Positions 1-8,388 of a DNA stretch of 64,000 nt are shown piece by piece. A program made the translations under genes and the position numbers. The stretch spans positions 1 to 64,000 of the forward strand of contig NZ_JHUZ01000014.1 in NCBI RefSeq assembly GCF_000619885.1, in the 5' to 3' direction. How positions within the stretch are numbered: position 1 is the first letter of the stretch; every line of letters begins with the position of its first letter. The DNA comes from Balneatrix alpica DSM 16621 (GTDB taxonomy: Bacteria > Pseudomonadota > Gammaproteobacteria > Pseudomonadales > Balneatricaceae). The notes under the pieces are model-generated. The model made no database searches. It had not been told where the DNA came from and worked only from the letters and a program-made list of their open reading frames with translations.

Positions 1-94
1 ATGTTGTGATGACGACAACGAACTGAAGACGATCCAGAATTTAGGTAAACCTGCGGTCACAGCGTGACATAAGACAGAGAGACCTGAACCGAAT
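1..94 (+). other. 23S-5S rRNA internal spacer
   Basis: This stretch directly precedes the 5S rRNA and has no coding potential. It does not match the conserved 3' end of 23S rRNA, so the 23S gene must end before the window. It is most likely the transcribed spacer of an rRNA operon running on the plus strand. Confidence 0.6.
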
Positions 95-212
95 TGCTTG
101 GCGACCATAGCGAGTTGGAACCACCTGATTCCATCCCGAACTCAGAAGTGAAACGACTCAGCGCCGATGGTAGTGTGGGGTTTCCCCATGTGAGAGTAGG
201 TCATCGCCAAGC
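95..212 (+). rRNA. rrf: 5S ribosomal RNA
   Basis: The sequence has the bacterial 5S layout: a 5' TGCTTGGCGACC arm pairs with the 3' end GGTCATCGCCAAGC, closing helix I. The conserved CCGAACTCAGAAGTGAAA loop lies in the middle, followed by GATGGTAGTGTGG. The length of about 118 nt is normal for a gammaproteobacterium. It is the last gene of an rRNA operon and is followed by a strong intrinsic terminator. Ends are assigned from the helix I pairing and may be off by one or two bases. Confidence 0.96.
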
Positions 213-224
213 GCCTAATACGCG

Positions 225-257
225 AAACCCCTGTCAGACATCTGGCAGGGGTTTTTG
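225..257 (+). terminator. rrn operon terminator
   Basis: AAACCCCTG pairs with CAGGGGTTT around an inner CAG/CTG stem. The hairpin is followed by a T run, giving a classical Rho-independent terminator 12 nt after the 5S gene. Confidence 0.9.
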
Positions 258-608
258 CTTTTTGGAGTTTAGTTTTGAAGTTGTGCTTGGCGGCTGATGC
301 ACCCGAGTCTTCCCCCGGAATCAGCTAGCGAATGGCTGCGAGGATATCTCCCGCAATCGCTTAAGCTGCCCATACACCTATCCTGACGATCTCCAATCCT
401 CGTTGCATGCTCAGCGTAATGGCTGGATTGTGAAAGAGCCTCCAGCTAGTGGGCGTGTAAGCGTGATCACGCCATCTGAGCTTGCCATGTCCCCCATCGC
501 TGCCGAGATCAATGTTCCGGGGTGAAGAAGCGCTCGGCGTATAAAGCGCATATACCCACCTAACAACAGCTTGGCTGTTCATCTTATCTTATCCAGAGTT
601 CTTGCAAA
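258..608. other. intergenic region, no gene assigned
   Basis: About 350 bases lie between the rRNA terminator and the LysR gene. Both strands contain short open frames, for example plus 298-525 without a start codon and minus 361-582. Neither resembles a family I recognise and neither has a convincing ribosome binding site. It may hold a decayed gene or insertion remnant, but this cannot be shown here. Confidence 0.4.
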
Positions 609-1505
609 CTAACTGATCTGTTGCGTCTTGATTGCAGCCTCCATCAGCATCTTGGCTAGGATAGGAGTGGGTTCGCTGTGCCGGATCAGTAAGCGCAGGG
701 GATAGAGCGTGCGGCCGCCACTGATCGGAATCAGCTTTAATCCAGGTACGCTGGCAGCGAGATAGGAGGGGTAAGGCATGATGCTGCAGCAGTGACCGGC
801 TAGTACCGATTGCACCAACAGATGCACGGAGTCGGTCTCCAGAATGGGCTGGAGCTTTAAACCAAGATGCTGAAAGTTGTGCTCGATTGCTTGGCGAAAG
901 TGCATACCTTGAGAGAGCAGGCCAAGCGGTAGCTGGGGTAAGGCGCTCCAACTGATTTCCTCCAGTGAATCTGGCGTCAACTGTTGGATTAATTGCGGGT
1001 GATAGAGCAGGCCCATGCGGGTTTCACCGAGATCAAGCGCTTGGAAACGCTCGCCTGGTTGCTCTAAGTAGGCGATGCCTGCATCCAGTTGTTGGCGGCT
1101 AAGTTGTTCAAGGATGTGTTCAGAGCTGAGGGCGCGTAGTTCCACTTCTACCTGTGGATAATCTTGCTGCAACTGTTTCAAGAGGGGAATCGGGCTATAG
1201 CTGCAGAGGGGGACAATTCCTATGCGGACTTTGCCAATGATCTGCCCTTTGCAGGCACTGGCTTCTATTTTAAGGGCGTCGTAGGCACTGAGCACTTGTT
1301 TGGCCCAGGCGAGGATACGTTTGCCTTCTTCGGTAAAACCTTCAAAACGTTGCCCGCGTTTGACTAAGGCAATACCCAGCTCTTCTTCCAGGCTTTTCAG
1401 ACGCATCGAGAGGGTGGGTTGAGTCACGTGGCAGTGCTCGGCAGCCTGACCAAAATGTTGGCTGTTTTCCAGGGCGACCAAAAAACGCAGTTGCTTGATG
1501 TCCAT
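609..1505 (-). CDS. LysR family transcriptional regulator
   Basis: This 298-residue protein has the usual LysR length and plan. An N-terminal winged helix-turn-helix (residues 1-60, with FGQAAEHCHVTQPTLSMRLK as the recognition region) is followed by a two-lobed effector-binding domain. The ATG start is preceded by AAGGGAGAG, a strong ribosome binding site. The gene lies 44 bases downstream of the CopD-like gene on the same strand, so the two may be cotranscribed. The usual divergent target is not obvious, and the target and effector cannot be named. Confidence 0.9.
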   Translation of the reverse strand: MDIKQLRFLVALENSQHFGQAAEHCHVTQPTLSMRLKSLEEELGIALVKRGQRFEGFTEEGKRILAWAKQVLSAYDALKIEASACKGQIIGKVRIGIVPLCSYSPIPLLKQLQQDYPQVEVELRALSSEHILEQLSRQQLDAGIAYLEQPGERFQALDLGETRMGLLYHPQLIQQLTPDSLEEISWSALPQLPLGLLSQGMHFRQAIEHNFQHLGLKLQPILETDSVHLLVQSVLAGHCCSIMPYPSYLAASVPGLKLIPISGGRTLYPLRLLIRHSEPTPILAKMLMEAAIKTQQIS

Positions 1506-1549
1506 ACACTCTCCCTTGTTCGCTACACCTTAGCAAAGGAGCTAAGCGG

Positions 1550-1969
1550 TTAAAACGCACCGGTGCGGATAAACACCCCGGTGATCACAAAAGCGAGACT
1601 GAGAACAGTGACCGCACGAATATGCCAGGCCAGGGTAGGGAGGTTGTGTACGTTTAAATGGGGAATCACTCTTAACCTGGCATGGGCTGCCAGAGCAAAG
1701 GTAGCAAGTAATAACGTGAGCTTGATGAGTAACCCAGGATGTTGATGCCATGCACCACTCAGTCGATAGTGACTCAAGGCAATACCGGTCAGTATCTGCA
1801 TAATCAGAGCGGGCATGCCAATACGTTCGAAGCCCGCCTCAAATTCCAGTAATCGTGCCGGCGATTGCTGTTTGAGTACTTGCGGCAAAATGACCAGGCT
1901 GAGTACCAAGTGTCCCCCGGTCCAGAGAGTGGCTCCGAGTAAATGTAAACTGAGTAGCAAGGTGTACAT
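1550..1969 (-). CDS. CopD-like integral membrane protein
   Basis: A 139-residue, strongly hydrophobic protein with about four membrane helices. The first carries LHLLGATLWTGGH, typical of the CopD/YozB-like families, where conserved histidines on the outer face may bind copper or haem. A second His-rich segment (HARLRVIPHLNVHN) sits in a loop between helices 3 and 4. The inner membrane is the expected location. The start is an ATG with GGAG seven bases upstream. Family membership is clear; a role in copper handling is known for relatives but not shown here. Confidence 0.75.
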   Translation of the reverse strand: MYTLLLSLHLLGATLWTGGHLVLSLVILPQVLKQQSPARLLEFEAGFERIGMPALIMQILTGIALSHYRLSGAWHQHPGLLIKLTLLLATFALAAHARLRVIPHLNVHNLPTLAWHIRAVTVLSLAFVITGVFIRTGAF

Positions 1970-2048
1970 GTCAAGGCTCCAGACGGGCTAGGTTGATTAA
2001 GCCTAGCGGGAGTCTGGCAGGGAGGGTTTGAGCTGAGTCTATTTTCAG

Positions 2049-2549
2049 TTAGGTGTCTGTCACCTGACGACGGCGCGAGTGAAGCAATTTTGGCTGCTGA
2101 TAACTGAGGACGTTGATACAGTCAAAGAGACCGCTAATCAGAAACTCTTTTAGTTGGTTACTGTTATGCTGACTGACAAAGCCTAAGCGCTGGCTTTCCT
2201 GCTGCAGCCAGCCATTCTGGTTGATTTGAAACAACCAGCCATGACCTTGATGACAGTACTGCCAAAACTCGAGTAAGTCTCCTTCGTCCAATAAGCGGAA
2301 ACCTATCACACTGCTGAAGCACACTTGAATCTCCAGAGCTGGGCTTTGCAAGAGTACCTCCAAATCTCCTCCCTCATAGCGAATGCTTTGCAGAATCAGG
2401 TCGCTGCCGGGCAGACAGGCAAAGCTGACTGGTTGACCATGAGCGGAGCTACGATCAGTGGGAGGAAGTGGGTGATTTTTTCGAGCAAATAGGGGTGGGC
2501 GCATTGTGGCGTACTGGGCAAATAATCGGTTGCGAGTGCGTTGTAGCAT
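2049..2549 (-). CDS. hypothetical protein
   Basis: A 166-residue protein that I do not recognise. It has a basic N-terminus (LQRTRNRLFAQYATMRPPLFARK), then a soluble alpha/beta-looking body with a DLEVLLQSPALEIQVCFSSVIGFRLLDEGDL segment in which strands and acidic residues alternate, and ends in a basic tail. No signal peptide or membrane segment is visible. The ATG at 2549 was chosen because GGAG lies nine bases before it; a GTG at 2588 would add 13 residues. It sits between two minus-strand envelope genes and could belong to the same transcript. Confidence 0.6.
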   Translation of the reverse strand: MLQRTRNRLFAQYATMRPPLFARKNHPLPPTDRSSAHGQPVSFACLPGSDLILQSIRYEGGDLEVLLQSPALEIQVCFSSVIGFRLLDEGDLLEFWQYCHQGHGWLFQINQNGWLQQESQRLGFVSQHNSNQLKEFLISGLFDCINVLSYQQPKLLHSRRRQVTDT

Positions 2550-2633
2550 AAACAAGGCTCCAAAGTTAAAAGAGGTGCGTCCTTGCACCAGGCTTCCTTG
2601 CCTGTGCGTCCATCGGGTTAGCTCCGTAGGTGC

Positions 2634-2984
2634 TCAGTTACAGCGATATGCATGACCAATCAGGGTGGTATTCGTGGTGCCGAGCGAGTCACTTGCTTGA
2701 GAGTGATGGCTTTCTTGCATGTACACGACATTAGCCCCCACTGCCGCTGCTTTGTTGCGTAAATCATTGCGAGCACCTAGCAGCAGGTTTTCAGTTGAGG
2801 TGTAGTTGCCGCTGAAAAAGTTGCCCTGAGAGCCACTGACTTCAGCAATAAAGCGACATGAGCCCGTTGGTTGTTCCATCACCAGACGAACTTGTTCGGC
2901 CCCAGGATTGGCCTGGATGGCGGAGCATCCGCTCACGCCAACCAGAACAGCACTCCACAAGGTAAAGGGGACATACCTGTGCAT
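2634..2984 (-). CDS. DUF4156 family lipoprotein
   Basis: A 116-residue precursor with a short hydrophobic signal peptide ending in the lipobox VSGC, with Cys near residue 20, so it should be lipid-anchored, probably in the outer membrane. The mature part has the DUF4156 hallmarks: a Cys-containing strand (GSCRFIAEVSGSQG), then ARNDLRNKAAAVGANVVYM, and a C-terminal YRCN whose Cys may pair with the internal one. Function is unknown in the family, although related proteins occur in envelope stress regulons. It lies just upstream of the hypothetical gene on the same strand. Confidence 0.8.
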   Translation of the reverse strand: MHRYVPFTLWSAVLVGVSGCSAIQANPGAEQVRLVMEQPTGSCRFIAEVSGSQGNFFSGNYTSTENLLLGARNDLRNKAAAVGANVVYMQESHHSQASDSLGTTNTTLIGHAYRCN

Positions 2985-3007
2985 GTGTTGTCAGCCTCGT
3001 CTGTTGT

Positions 3008-3772
3008 TTAGAAGGAGTAGATTAAGCCTACTGAAGTTGAGACGGAGCTTTTCCGCTCAACCAAGGAGGAGTCAGAGATATTTTTGCTGAGTTTGGTCCA
3101 TTGGGTGCCATGGTGCAGGCTGAGATTGTCACTAATTCCCACTGTCAGCTCATAGCCCAGGTAAGGGTTGACGGCAGATTTACCGGTATAAGCTTTACGG
3201 CTAGCTGTCGCTTCTTTGTTGGTGACACCGTAGTAGTAATCTACATACTTTTTACTGGCGATTTGCATGCCAACAAAAGGACTGAGTTCAACGCTGTCAC
3301 TGATTTCGATAGGCAGGCTATAGTTAGCATCGGCTAAGAAACCTTTGTAAGCACCACTAACGTCGTGTTGCAGGCTGAAAGTAGTGACACCCCAGGCGCC
3401 GTAGGTGCCGACTTCTACGCCGAGGTCCAGGCTACCCTTACGTTTGTTCATACCCTTGAGGAAGGGTGAGTCTTTGCTTTCATAGCCCTCGCCACCGCCT
3501 CCCAGGAAGGCATTGACCCAGAAGCCTTCATCTTCTGAGCCGGATTGCATCAGCTTAACGCCGAGTTCACTAGGATTGAGGTAGAACAATTCTCCTTCGT
3601 AATGCAGGAAAGGGGTGGCTTGCCACTTTTTGTCATCTTTATGCTGCTTGTACAGCTGCTGTTCATAGGCTGCGCCTAAGCCCAGGCTGAAGGTGCCCTC
3701 GGCCATGGCAGTGCTTGCCAGCAACAGGCTGCAAGCACTGAGGAGCGAGGTTGAGAGATAAGTCTTTTTCAT
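3008..3772 (-). CDS. MipA/OmpV family outer membrane protein
   Basis: A 254-residue precursor with a clear Sec signal peptide (KK, a hydrophobic core, and ASTAMA before cleavage). The mature chain is a small beta-barrel of alternating polar/hydrophobic strands ending in the terminal Phe (GLIYSF) needed for BAM-dependent outer membrane insertion. The family covers MltA-interacting protein MipA and Vibrio OmpV. The ATG at 3772 was chosen because it begins the signal peptide. The gene lies 59 bases downstream of an RstB-like kinase on the same strand, and in other bacteria such genes are often regulated by the adjacent two-component system. That link is inferred here. Confidence 0.88.
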   Translation of the reverse strand: MKKTYLSTSLLSACSLLLASTAMAEGTFSLGLGAAYEQQLYKQHKDDKKWQATPFLHYEGELFYLNPSELGVKLMQSGSEDEGFWVNAFLGGGGEGYESKDSPFLKGMNKRKGSLDLGVEVGTYGAWGVTTFSLQHDVSGAYKGFLADANYSLPIEISDSVELSPFVGMQIASKKYVDYYYGVTNKEATASRKAYTGKSAVNPYLGYELTVGISDNLSLHHGTQWTKLSKNISDSSLVERKSSVSTSVGLIYSF

Positions 3773-3831
3773 TACGCTATTCCTTAACTGAGTGGGAATA
3801 GCGTTAGTCTGCGCGTAGTCGCTAACAGACA

Positions 3832-5136
3832 TTAGCCCTGTTCTGTATGGCTTTGTATGGGTTGGGGCAGGATCAGCTCGAAGCAGGCTCCACCTAAGGT
3901 ATGACTGGCACTGACACATACCTGTCCGTTATGTAAACGCATGACTTCGCGCACAATACTCAACCCCAGTCCATATCCCCCTTGGCTACGGCTGCTATTT
4001 AAGCGAGTAAAGGGAGAGAAAATCTGCTCCCGCTCCTCTGGTGCAACGCCTGGGCCGTCATCCTCTACCAAAATATGAATGTTAGTACCCTGTTGTATCA
4101 GGCTGACTTGAACTTGTCGTTTAGCATGATGGAAGGCATTACGGACTAAGTTATGCAATGCACGGCTAAACAGGCGCTCATCAACTTCCTGCGGAATAAT
4201 TTGGCTAGGCAGCTGCAACCCTAAAGCGAGAGGACTTTCTGGGCGCAAGTGTTCGATTTGAGCGGCGAGCCAATGATTGAGGCTAATCTGGCTGAGTTCG
4301 AGTTTAGCCTCTGTACGCTCCATGCGTGCGTATTCCAGCAATTCTTCTACCAGAGTGTCGAGTTCATCAATGTCCTCGGCAATGCCTTGCATTAACTCCT
4401 GGCGCTCTTGTTCAGGTGCTTGCTGGAGCATGTCCAATTGCAGACGTAAGCGAAAAATAGGCGTGCGCAGCTCATGGGCGACGGCGTTAGTGAGTTGCTT
4501 GTGACTATGCAGTAAGCGACTAATGCGTTCCGCCATTAAATTGAAGCTGGCATTGAGATGCCCAATCCGCCAACGTCCTTCCTCGGGGACTCTTGCTGCT
4601 AAGTTGCCTTCCGCCAGTGATAGTGCCCCCTGCTCCAGGCGTTTGAGTTTACGCTGCAATAGGTACAACCAAAGCAAACAGGCCAGCGCCATAGCGAGTA
4701 ATAGCAGGGCGAGAATAATGTTGGCAGCCTGCTCTAGTTCTGGAATGGTCTCAATGGGGCCCACACGTAAGACCCAGTCAGCTTCTTCAAAACGGTAATA
4801 GACGAGCGGATCTTCGTCGGTGGGCTGGAGATAGAAATCGCCCGGCTCCAAAGCCTGTAGCTCGGTTTGTACATCGGTAAACTCCCCCAGGGGGCGGAAC
4901 TTGATTTTGACATTGGAGTTAGCAAAGGCTTCCTCCATCTGAGGGGCAATCAGACTAAGGCTGTTATCCAGATTTAGCATTTCAATGAAAGTGGTGAGAC
5001 CTTGAAAGTCTCGGATGCTGTCACGTCGTTCCAGGTCTGCTACCCAGGGTTGTAACACCAGCAGTTCCAGTACCAGCACAATAATAATCAGGGAGGCAAC
5101 CAATCCCAGATAAAGGGTGATAAATAAACGAGCCAT
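3832..5136 (-). CDS. RstB-like sensor histidine kinase
   Basis: A 434-residue inner-membrane kinase. It has an N-terminal membrane helix, a periplasmic sensing domain of about 110 residues and a second membrane helix near residue 145. HAMP linker, H-box (NAVAHELRTP, phospho-accepting His), N-box (ALHNLVRNAFHHA) and G-boxes (DDGPGV, GYGLGLSIV) follow. Length and layout match RstB of the OmpR-type systems. The ATG at 5136 begins the first membrane helix; a GTG two codons upstream is also possible. It follows the response regulator gene after 89 bases and precedes a MipA/OmpV gene, suggesting an envelope or cation stress circuit. Confidence 0.88.
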   Translation of the reverse strand: MARLFITLYLGLVASLIIIVLVLELLVLQPWVADLERRDSIRDFQGLTTFIEMLNLDNSLSLIAPQMEEAFANSNVKIKFRPLGEFTDVQTELQALEPGDFYLQPTDEDPLVYYRFEEADWVLRVGPIETIPELEQAANIILALLLLAMALACLLWLYLLQRKLKRLEQGALSLAEGNLAARVPEEGRWRIGHLNASFNLMAERISRLLHSHKQLTNAVAHELRTPIFRLRLQLDMLQQAPEQERQELMQGIAEDIDELDTLVEELLEYARMERTEAKLELSQISLNHWLAAQIEHLRPESPLALGLQLPSQIIPQEVDERLFSRALHNLVRNAFHHAKRQVQVSLIQQGTNIHILVEDDGPGVAPEEREQIFSPFTRLNSSRSQGGYGLGLSIVREVMRLHNGQVCVSASHTLGGACFELILPQPIQSHTEQG

Positions 5137-5225
5137 ATCCACGCGTCCTTCAATAAGCTAGTGCTATTTTGGCATAGGAAGGTTGGGGCAGCCCGCGTTA
5201 GCCTGTCTGCTTTTGTCCGCCTCTG

Positions 5226-5936
5226 TCAGTACCAGACATCGGGTACAAACAGGTACCCTTTGCCGCGGACGGTGATTAAGCGTTGGGGCAGGGAGGCGTT
5301 ATCCCCTAGTTTGCGTCTGAGACTGGTGATTTTGTTATCGATGCTGCGATCCAGCCCATCGTACTCAATGCCACGGGTTTGCTTGACCAGCTCATCACGG
5401 CTGAGGGTTTGCTCCGGATGGCTGGCCAGTAGCCAGAGGAGATCAAATTCACCCGGGGTGAGTGCGATGTTGTCACTGCCTAGCTGGCACAGTCGTTGGA
5501 TATGATTGAGGTACAGGTGACCGTAGCGTAGCTCTTTGCTGGATGTAGGTGTTGCCTCGGCCATGGCGGAAGGAGAGGTTTCTACCCGTCTAAGCAGCAT
5601 CCGGATACGGGCTAGGAGCACACGCGGATGAAGAGGTTTATTGACGTAGTCGTCGGCGCCCATCTCCAGGGCGGCGACTTGATCCATATCGTCTTCACTG
5701 GCCGTGAGTACTAAAATTTTACCGTTGTAGCGGTTGCGCACCTCGCGGCAAATACTTAAACCATCCAGCCCCGGTAGCATTAAGTCGAGGATGACCAATT
5801 CCGGCTGTCGCTGCGGAATTAGCTGCACGGCCTCTTGGCCCTGATGCAGGCAGTCAACCTGGAAGCCATGCTTACTTAAATATTGGCTAATTAAGCTCGC
5901 CAGCTTTTGATCATCTTCGACAAGTAGTATCTGCAT
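5226..5936 (-). CDS. RstA-like OmpR family response regulator
   Basis: A 236-residue two-domain regulator. The receiver domain shows the acidic pair (LLVEDDQ), the phospho-acceptor Asp in VILDLMLPGLDG, the Thr of LVLTAS and the Lys of YVNKPLHP. The C-terminal OmpR-type winged helix includes LTPGEFDLLWLLASHPEQ and the DNA-reading helix RSIDNKITSLRRKLGD. The start at 5936 has AGAAGG six bases upstream; a GTG two codons earlier is the alternative. It is cotranscribed with its partner kinase and is the likely regulator of the downstream MipA/OmpV gene. Confidence 0.9.
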   Translation of the reverse strand: MQILLVEDDQKLASLISQYLSKHGFQVDCLHQGQEAVQLIPQRQPELVILDLMLPGLDGLSICREVRNRYNGKILVLTASEDDMDQVAALEMGADDYVNKPLHPRVLLARIRMLLRRVETSPSAMAEATPTSSKELRYGHLYLNHIQRLCQLGSDNIALTPGEFDLLWLLASHPEQTLSRDELVKQTRGIEYDGLDRSIDNKITSLRRKLGDNASLPQRLITVRGKGYLFVPDVWY

Positions 5937-5978
5937 AACCACCTTCTCTGGGGAGGAGCTGGCCCAGCATAACGGATG

Positions 5979-6434
5979 TTAGCCGTGACACCAATCTTCC
6001 AGCGTTGCTACCACCAGCGCATGGTCTTCTAACTGGGGCAAGCCCGATAGACTGAGGGCGCCAATTAAGTCCCCTTGTCTCAGGCGTAGCGGGAAACTAC
6101 CGCCGTGGGCAGCATACCTCTGCGGATCAATATGGGTTTGGGCTTCAAACTCACGTCCTTTACTGCGGTTATATTCACCAAGATAGAGGGAGCTGTGGCC
6201 AAAACGCAGCACCGTATTACGTTTGCGTTCTATCCAGCTATGGTTATCCAAGTTAGAGCCTGGCAGGGCGGCTTGCAGCAGGACGCGCCCATAGGCATAG
6301 ACTTCCAGCACTACGGGGGCCTGACAGGCTGCTGCCCGCTGGTATAAAGATTGCCCCAGCAGCCAGGCATCCTGCAGGTTGAAGTGCTGGAGTTGCAGCC
6401 TTTGCTCTTGTTCAAGCAGCATCTCGAGGTTCAT
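5979..6434 (-). CDS. UPF0303 / HbpS-like family protein
   Basis: A 151-residue soluble protein of the GlcG/HbpS-like superfamily (often annotated as heme-degrading domain protein or UPF0303). Typical segments are VVLEVYAYGRVLLQAALPGS, the WIERKRNTVLRF helix and the glycine-rich HGGSFPLRLR turn. Its start codon overlaps the stop of the oxidoreductase gene by one base (TAATG), so translation is coupled. Relatives bind haem or cobalamin-like ligands or are found with sugar-modifying oxidoreductases; the ligand here cannot be told. It is the last gene of a DeoR-controlled operon. Confidence 0.78.
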   Translation of the reverse strand: MNLEMLLEQEQRLQLQHFNLQDAWLLGQSLYQRAAACQAPVVLEVYAYGRVLLQAALPGSNLDNHSWIERKRNTVLRFGHSSLYLGEYNRSKGREFEAQTHIDPQRYAAHGGSFPLRLRQGDLIGALSLSGLPQLEDHALVVATLEDWCHG

Positions 6435-7459
6435 TAGTGCACCTCCAGGGTGCGTCCTTGCTGGCTGCTTTGGTAAGCCAGTTCGATTAAACGAATACCC
6501 TGCAGTGCCTCCTCTGCGCTCACGGGGGCTGCCGCGCCTTTTAACAAGGTGGCGACCATGTCCTGATAAAAGCGCTGATAGTTGCCCGCCTGGGTGGGAA
6601 GTGTCAGGGCGGGTTGTTCTGCCAGATAGAGCTGGCCATGGGCGGTAACAGGTTCCTGCCCCCATTCTGGATGGCCTGGTAACTGGCCTGCCCGCAGGGC
6701 ATCTTCCTGGGGATCGAGGCCATATTTGACGAAGCTACCCAGTTGACCCTGCAGCAGATAACGCAGATTGGGATTGGCACAGAAGGGGCTGGAGTTGAGT
6801 AATACCTCTTTATCCGGGTAATGCAGGTGGAGCTGGAAAAAGTCGGTACTTTCTGCACCCGGACGCAATTGGCGGCAATGGGCACTCAGAGCTTGAGGTA
6901 GGCCAAATAACAGCAGGGCTTGATCAAGCAGATGCGGGCCAAGGTCAAACAAAATACCGGTGCCGGCCCCTGCCTGTTCACGCCAGCGGGAGCGTGGTTG
7001 AGGGCGAAAACGGTCAAAGTGTGATTCGAAATAACGGATTTGCCCCAGACGCTGATCACGGATCAGTTGCTGTAACGTCAGGAAGTCACCATCGTAACGG
7101 CGATTGTGATAGACCAGCAGTTGCCGCTGCTGCTGTTTAGCCAGCTTGATCAACTCCTCACCCTGCTGTGTAGTCACGACAAAGGGCTTTTCCACCAACA
7201 CATGCTTGCCTGCCAGCAAGGCTTGGCGGGCCAGTGGGAAATGGGTGTCATTGGGGGAGGTGATCACCACCAGTTCAGCATCCGTATCCGCAATCAATTG
7301 CTCCGCCTGTAGGTAATGCTGGATATCAGGATAATCCTGGCGCACCTGTGCCTGGCTGCTGCTGATCGCGACCAGTTGTAACTCTGGCTGTTGGCGAATA
7401 AAGGGCAGATGAAATGCCTGGGCAGACAAACCATAACCAATCACGGCGGTTTTAAGCAT
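6434..7459 (-). CDS. Gfo/Idh/MocA family oxidoreductase
   Basis: A 341-residue NAD(P)-dependent dehydrogenase. The Rossmann fold opens with AVIGYGLSAQAFHLP. The family signature LVEKPFVVTTQQG carries the catalytic Lys of the EKP motif, and the second half is the alpha/beta substrate domain with DLGPHLLDQALLLFG, whose Asp and His match the family active site. It resembles E. coli YdgJ-type sugar or inositol dehydrogenases. The start overlaps the end of the DeoR regulator by eight bases and the end overlaps the next gene by one, so all three form one tightly packed operon. The substrate is likely a sugar derivative, not identifiable from sequence. Confidence 0.88.
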   Translation of the reverse strand: MLKTAVIGYGLSAQAFHLPFIRQQPELQLVAISSSQAQVRQDYPDIQHYLQAEQLIADTDAELVVITSPNDTHFPLARQALLAGKHVLVEKPFVVTTQQGEELIKLAKQQQRQLLVYHNRRYDGDFLTLQQLIRDQRLGQIRYFESHFDRFRPQPRSRWREQAGAGTGILFDLGPHLLDQALLLFGLPQALSAHCRQLRPGAESTDFFQLHLHYPDKEVLLNSSPFCANPNLRYLLQGQLGSFVKYGLDPQEDALRAGQLPGHPEWGQEPVTAHGQLYLAEQPALTLPTQAGNYQRFYQDMVATLLKGAAAPVSAEEALQGIRLIELAYQSSQQGRTLEVH

Positions 7460-8222
7460 CGCTGGGCTCCAATGTGGTCAGATGAATATCGGCAGCTTCA
7501 AGCTGCTGGCAAAAGGACGCAGGAGGGGGCTGATCCAGGTAAAGGGCATCCAGCTCCGTCAGGGCACACACCTGGTAACGATGGTGCTGGCCTAACTTGC
7601 TGCAACTGCCGAGGGCAATGCGTTGTTCGGCTTGTTGGATAGCTTGGCGTTTTAGTTGTGCCTCAGCGGCACTCGGAGCGGTCAAACCCTGCTCATCCAG
7701 GGCGCAGATACCTAAGAGGGCAACATCAAGACGATACTGGCTGAGTTGGAGCAGTGTCTCGCTGCCGTAGCAGGCACCCTGGGTGGCATCAAAACTGCCA
7801 CCTAACAGAATGAGTTGCAGATGCGGGTGTTGGCTGAGGGCCTGGGCGGCAGCCAAGGCTGGGGTGATGATATGGAGCTGGTGACTGCGTACCGCCAAGA
7901 CGTTAGCCACAGCTAGCAGGGTGCTACCACTATCCAGATAAATCCAGCCATGCTGCGGGAGTGTGCTAACCACCCTCTCCGCCAGTTGTTGCTTCCAGGG
8001 GGCAGCTGGGCGCTGGGCAAAAGGCAGGATGCCAGGGGCATGGGCGGCAAGCCGCACGCCGCCGCGCAAGCGCTGGTAGCGTGGATTCTCACAAAGACGC
8101 AACAGGTCACGGCGAGCCGAGTCGCGGGAGATGTTGAGGAGCTGGCAGATTTGTTCCAGGCTCAGACGTTGCTGCTGCTCAAGCAGGGCAGCGAGTTGCT
8201 CAAGGCGTTCTTCTTGCGTCAT
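7452..8222 (-). CDS. DeoR family transcriptional regulator
   Basis: A 256-residue repressor with the DeoR layout. An N-terminal helix-turn-helix (LSLEQICQLLNISRDSARRDLLRL) is followed by a sugar-phosphate-sensing domain with the phosphosugar-isomerase-like fold (DSGSTLLAVANVL, GSFDATQGACYG, GICALDEQGLTAPS). It is the first gene of the operon with the oxidoreductase and HbpS-like gene, so it probably represses its own transcript in response to a phosphorylated sugar. Three 10-bp-spaced AAGT(T/C) repeats lie immediately upstream. No strong ribosome binding site is visible before the ATG. Confidence 0.88.
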   Translation of the reverse strand: MTQEERLEQLAALLEQQQRLSLEQICQLLNISRDSARRDLLRLCENPRYQRLRGGVRLAAHAPGILPFAQRPAAPWKQQLAERVVSTLPQHGWIYLDSGSTLLAVANVLAVRSHQLHIITPALAAAQALSQHPHLQLILLGGSFDATQGACYGSETLLQLSQYRLDVALLGICALDEQGLTAPSAAEAQLKRQAIQQAEQRIALGSCSKLGQHHRYQVCALTELDALYLDQPPPASFCQQLEAADIHLTTLEPSDA

Positions 8223-8224
8223 TT

Positions 8225-8250
8225 TAAGTTTTTATAAGTTTATTTAAGTC
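8225..8250 (-). promoter_or_regulatory. candidate DeoR-type operator (10-bp direct repeats)
   Basis: AAGTT, AAGTT and AAGTC occur at 8226, 8236 and 8246, exactly one helical turn apart, each preceded by T/A-rich bases. DeoR-family repressors commonly bind such phased direct repeats. The site is just upstream of the regulator's start codon, consistent with autoregulation. This is an inference from spacing. Confidence 0.45.
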
Positions 8251-8302
8251 AAAATCCTAGTGGCTCTTATCAAAATCTGCAAGCATTGCCCGTAATAGGT
8301 AT

Positions 8303-8326
8303 AAAAAAAGCGGGCCGAGGCCCGCT
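8303..8326 (-). terminator. Rho-independent terminator of the efflux operon
   Basis: On the minus strand AGCGGGCC and GGCCCGCT form an 8-bp GC-rich stem followed by a run of seven T. It ends transcription about 60 bases after the RND pump gene. Confidence 0.88.
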
Positions 8327-8388
8327 AAGAACGTGAAACTTAAGGAGGGATAGGCACCGTGCACAACGGATGACATATCCCTTGTTGT

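Noticed and set aside
1-94. Possible 3' end of 23S rRNA
   Set aside because: The sequence lacks the conserved 23S terminal helix and reads as spacer.
298-525. A 75-codon open plus-strand frame after the rRNA operon
   Set aside because: No start codon with a ribosome binding site and no recognisable family; such a frame can occur by chance.
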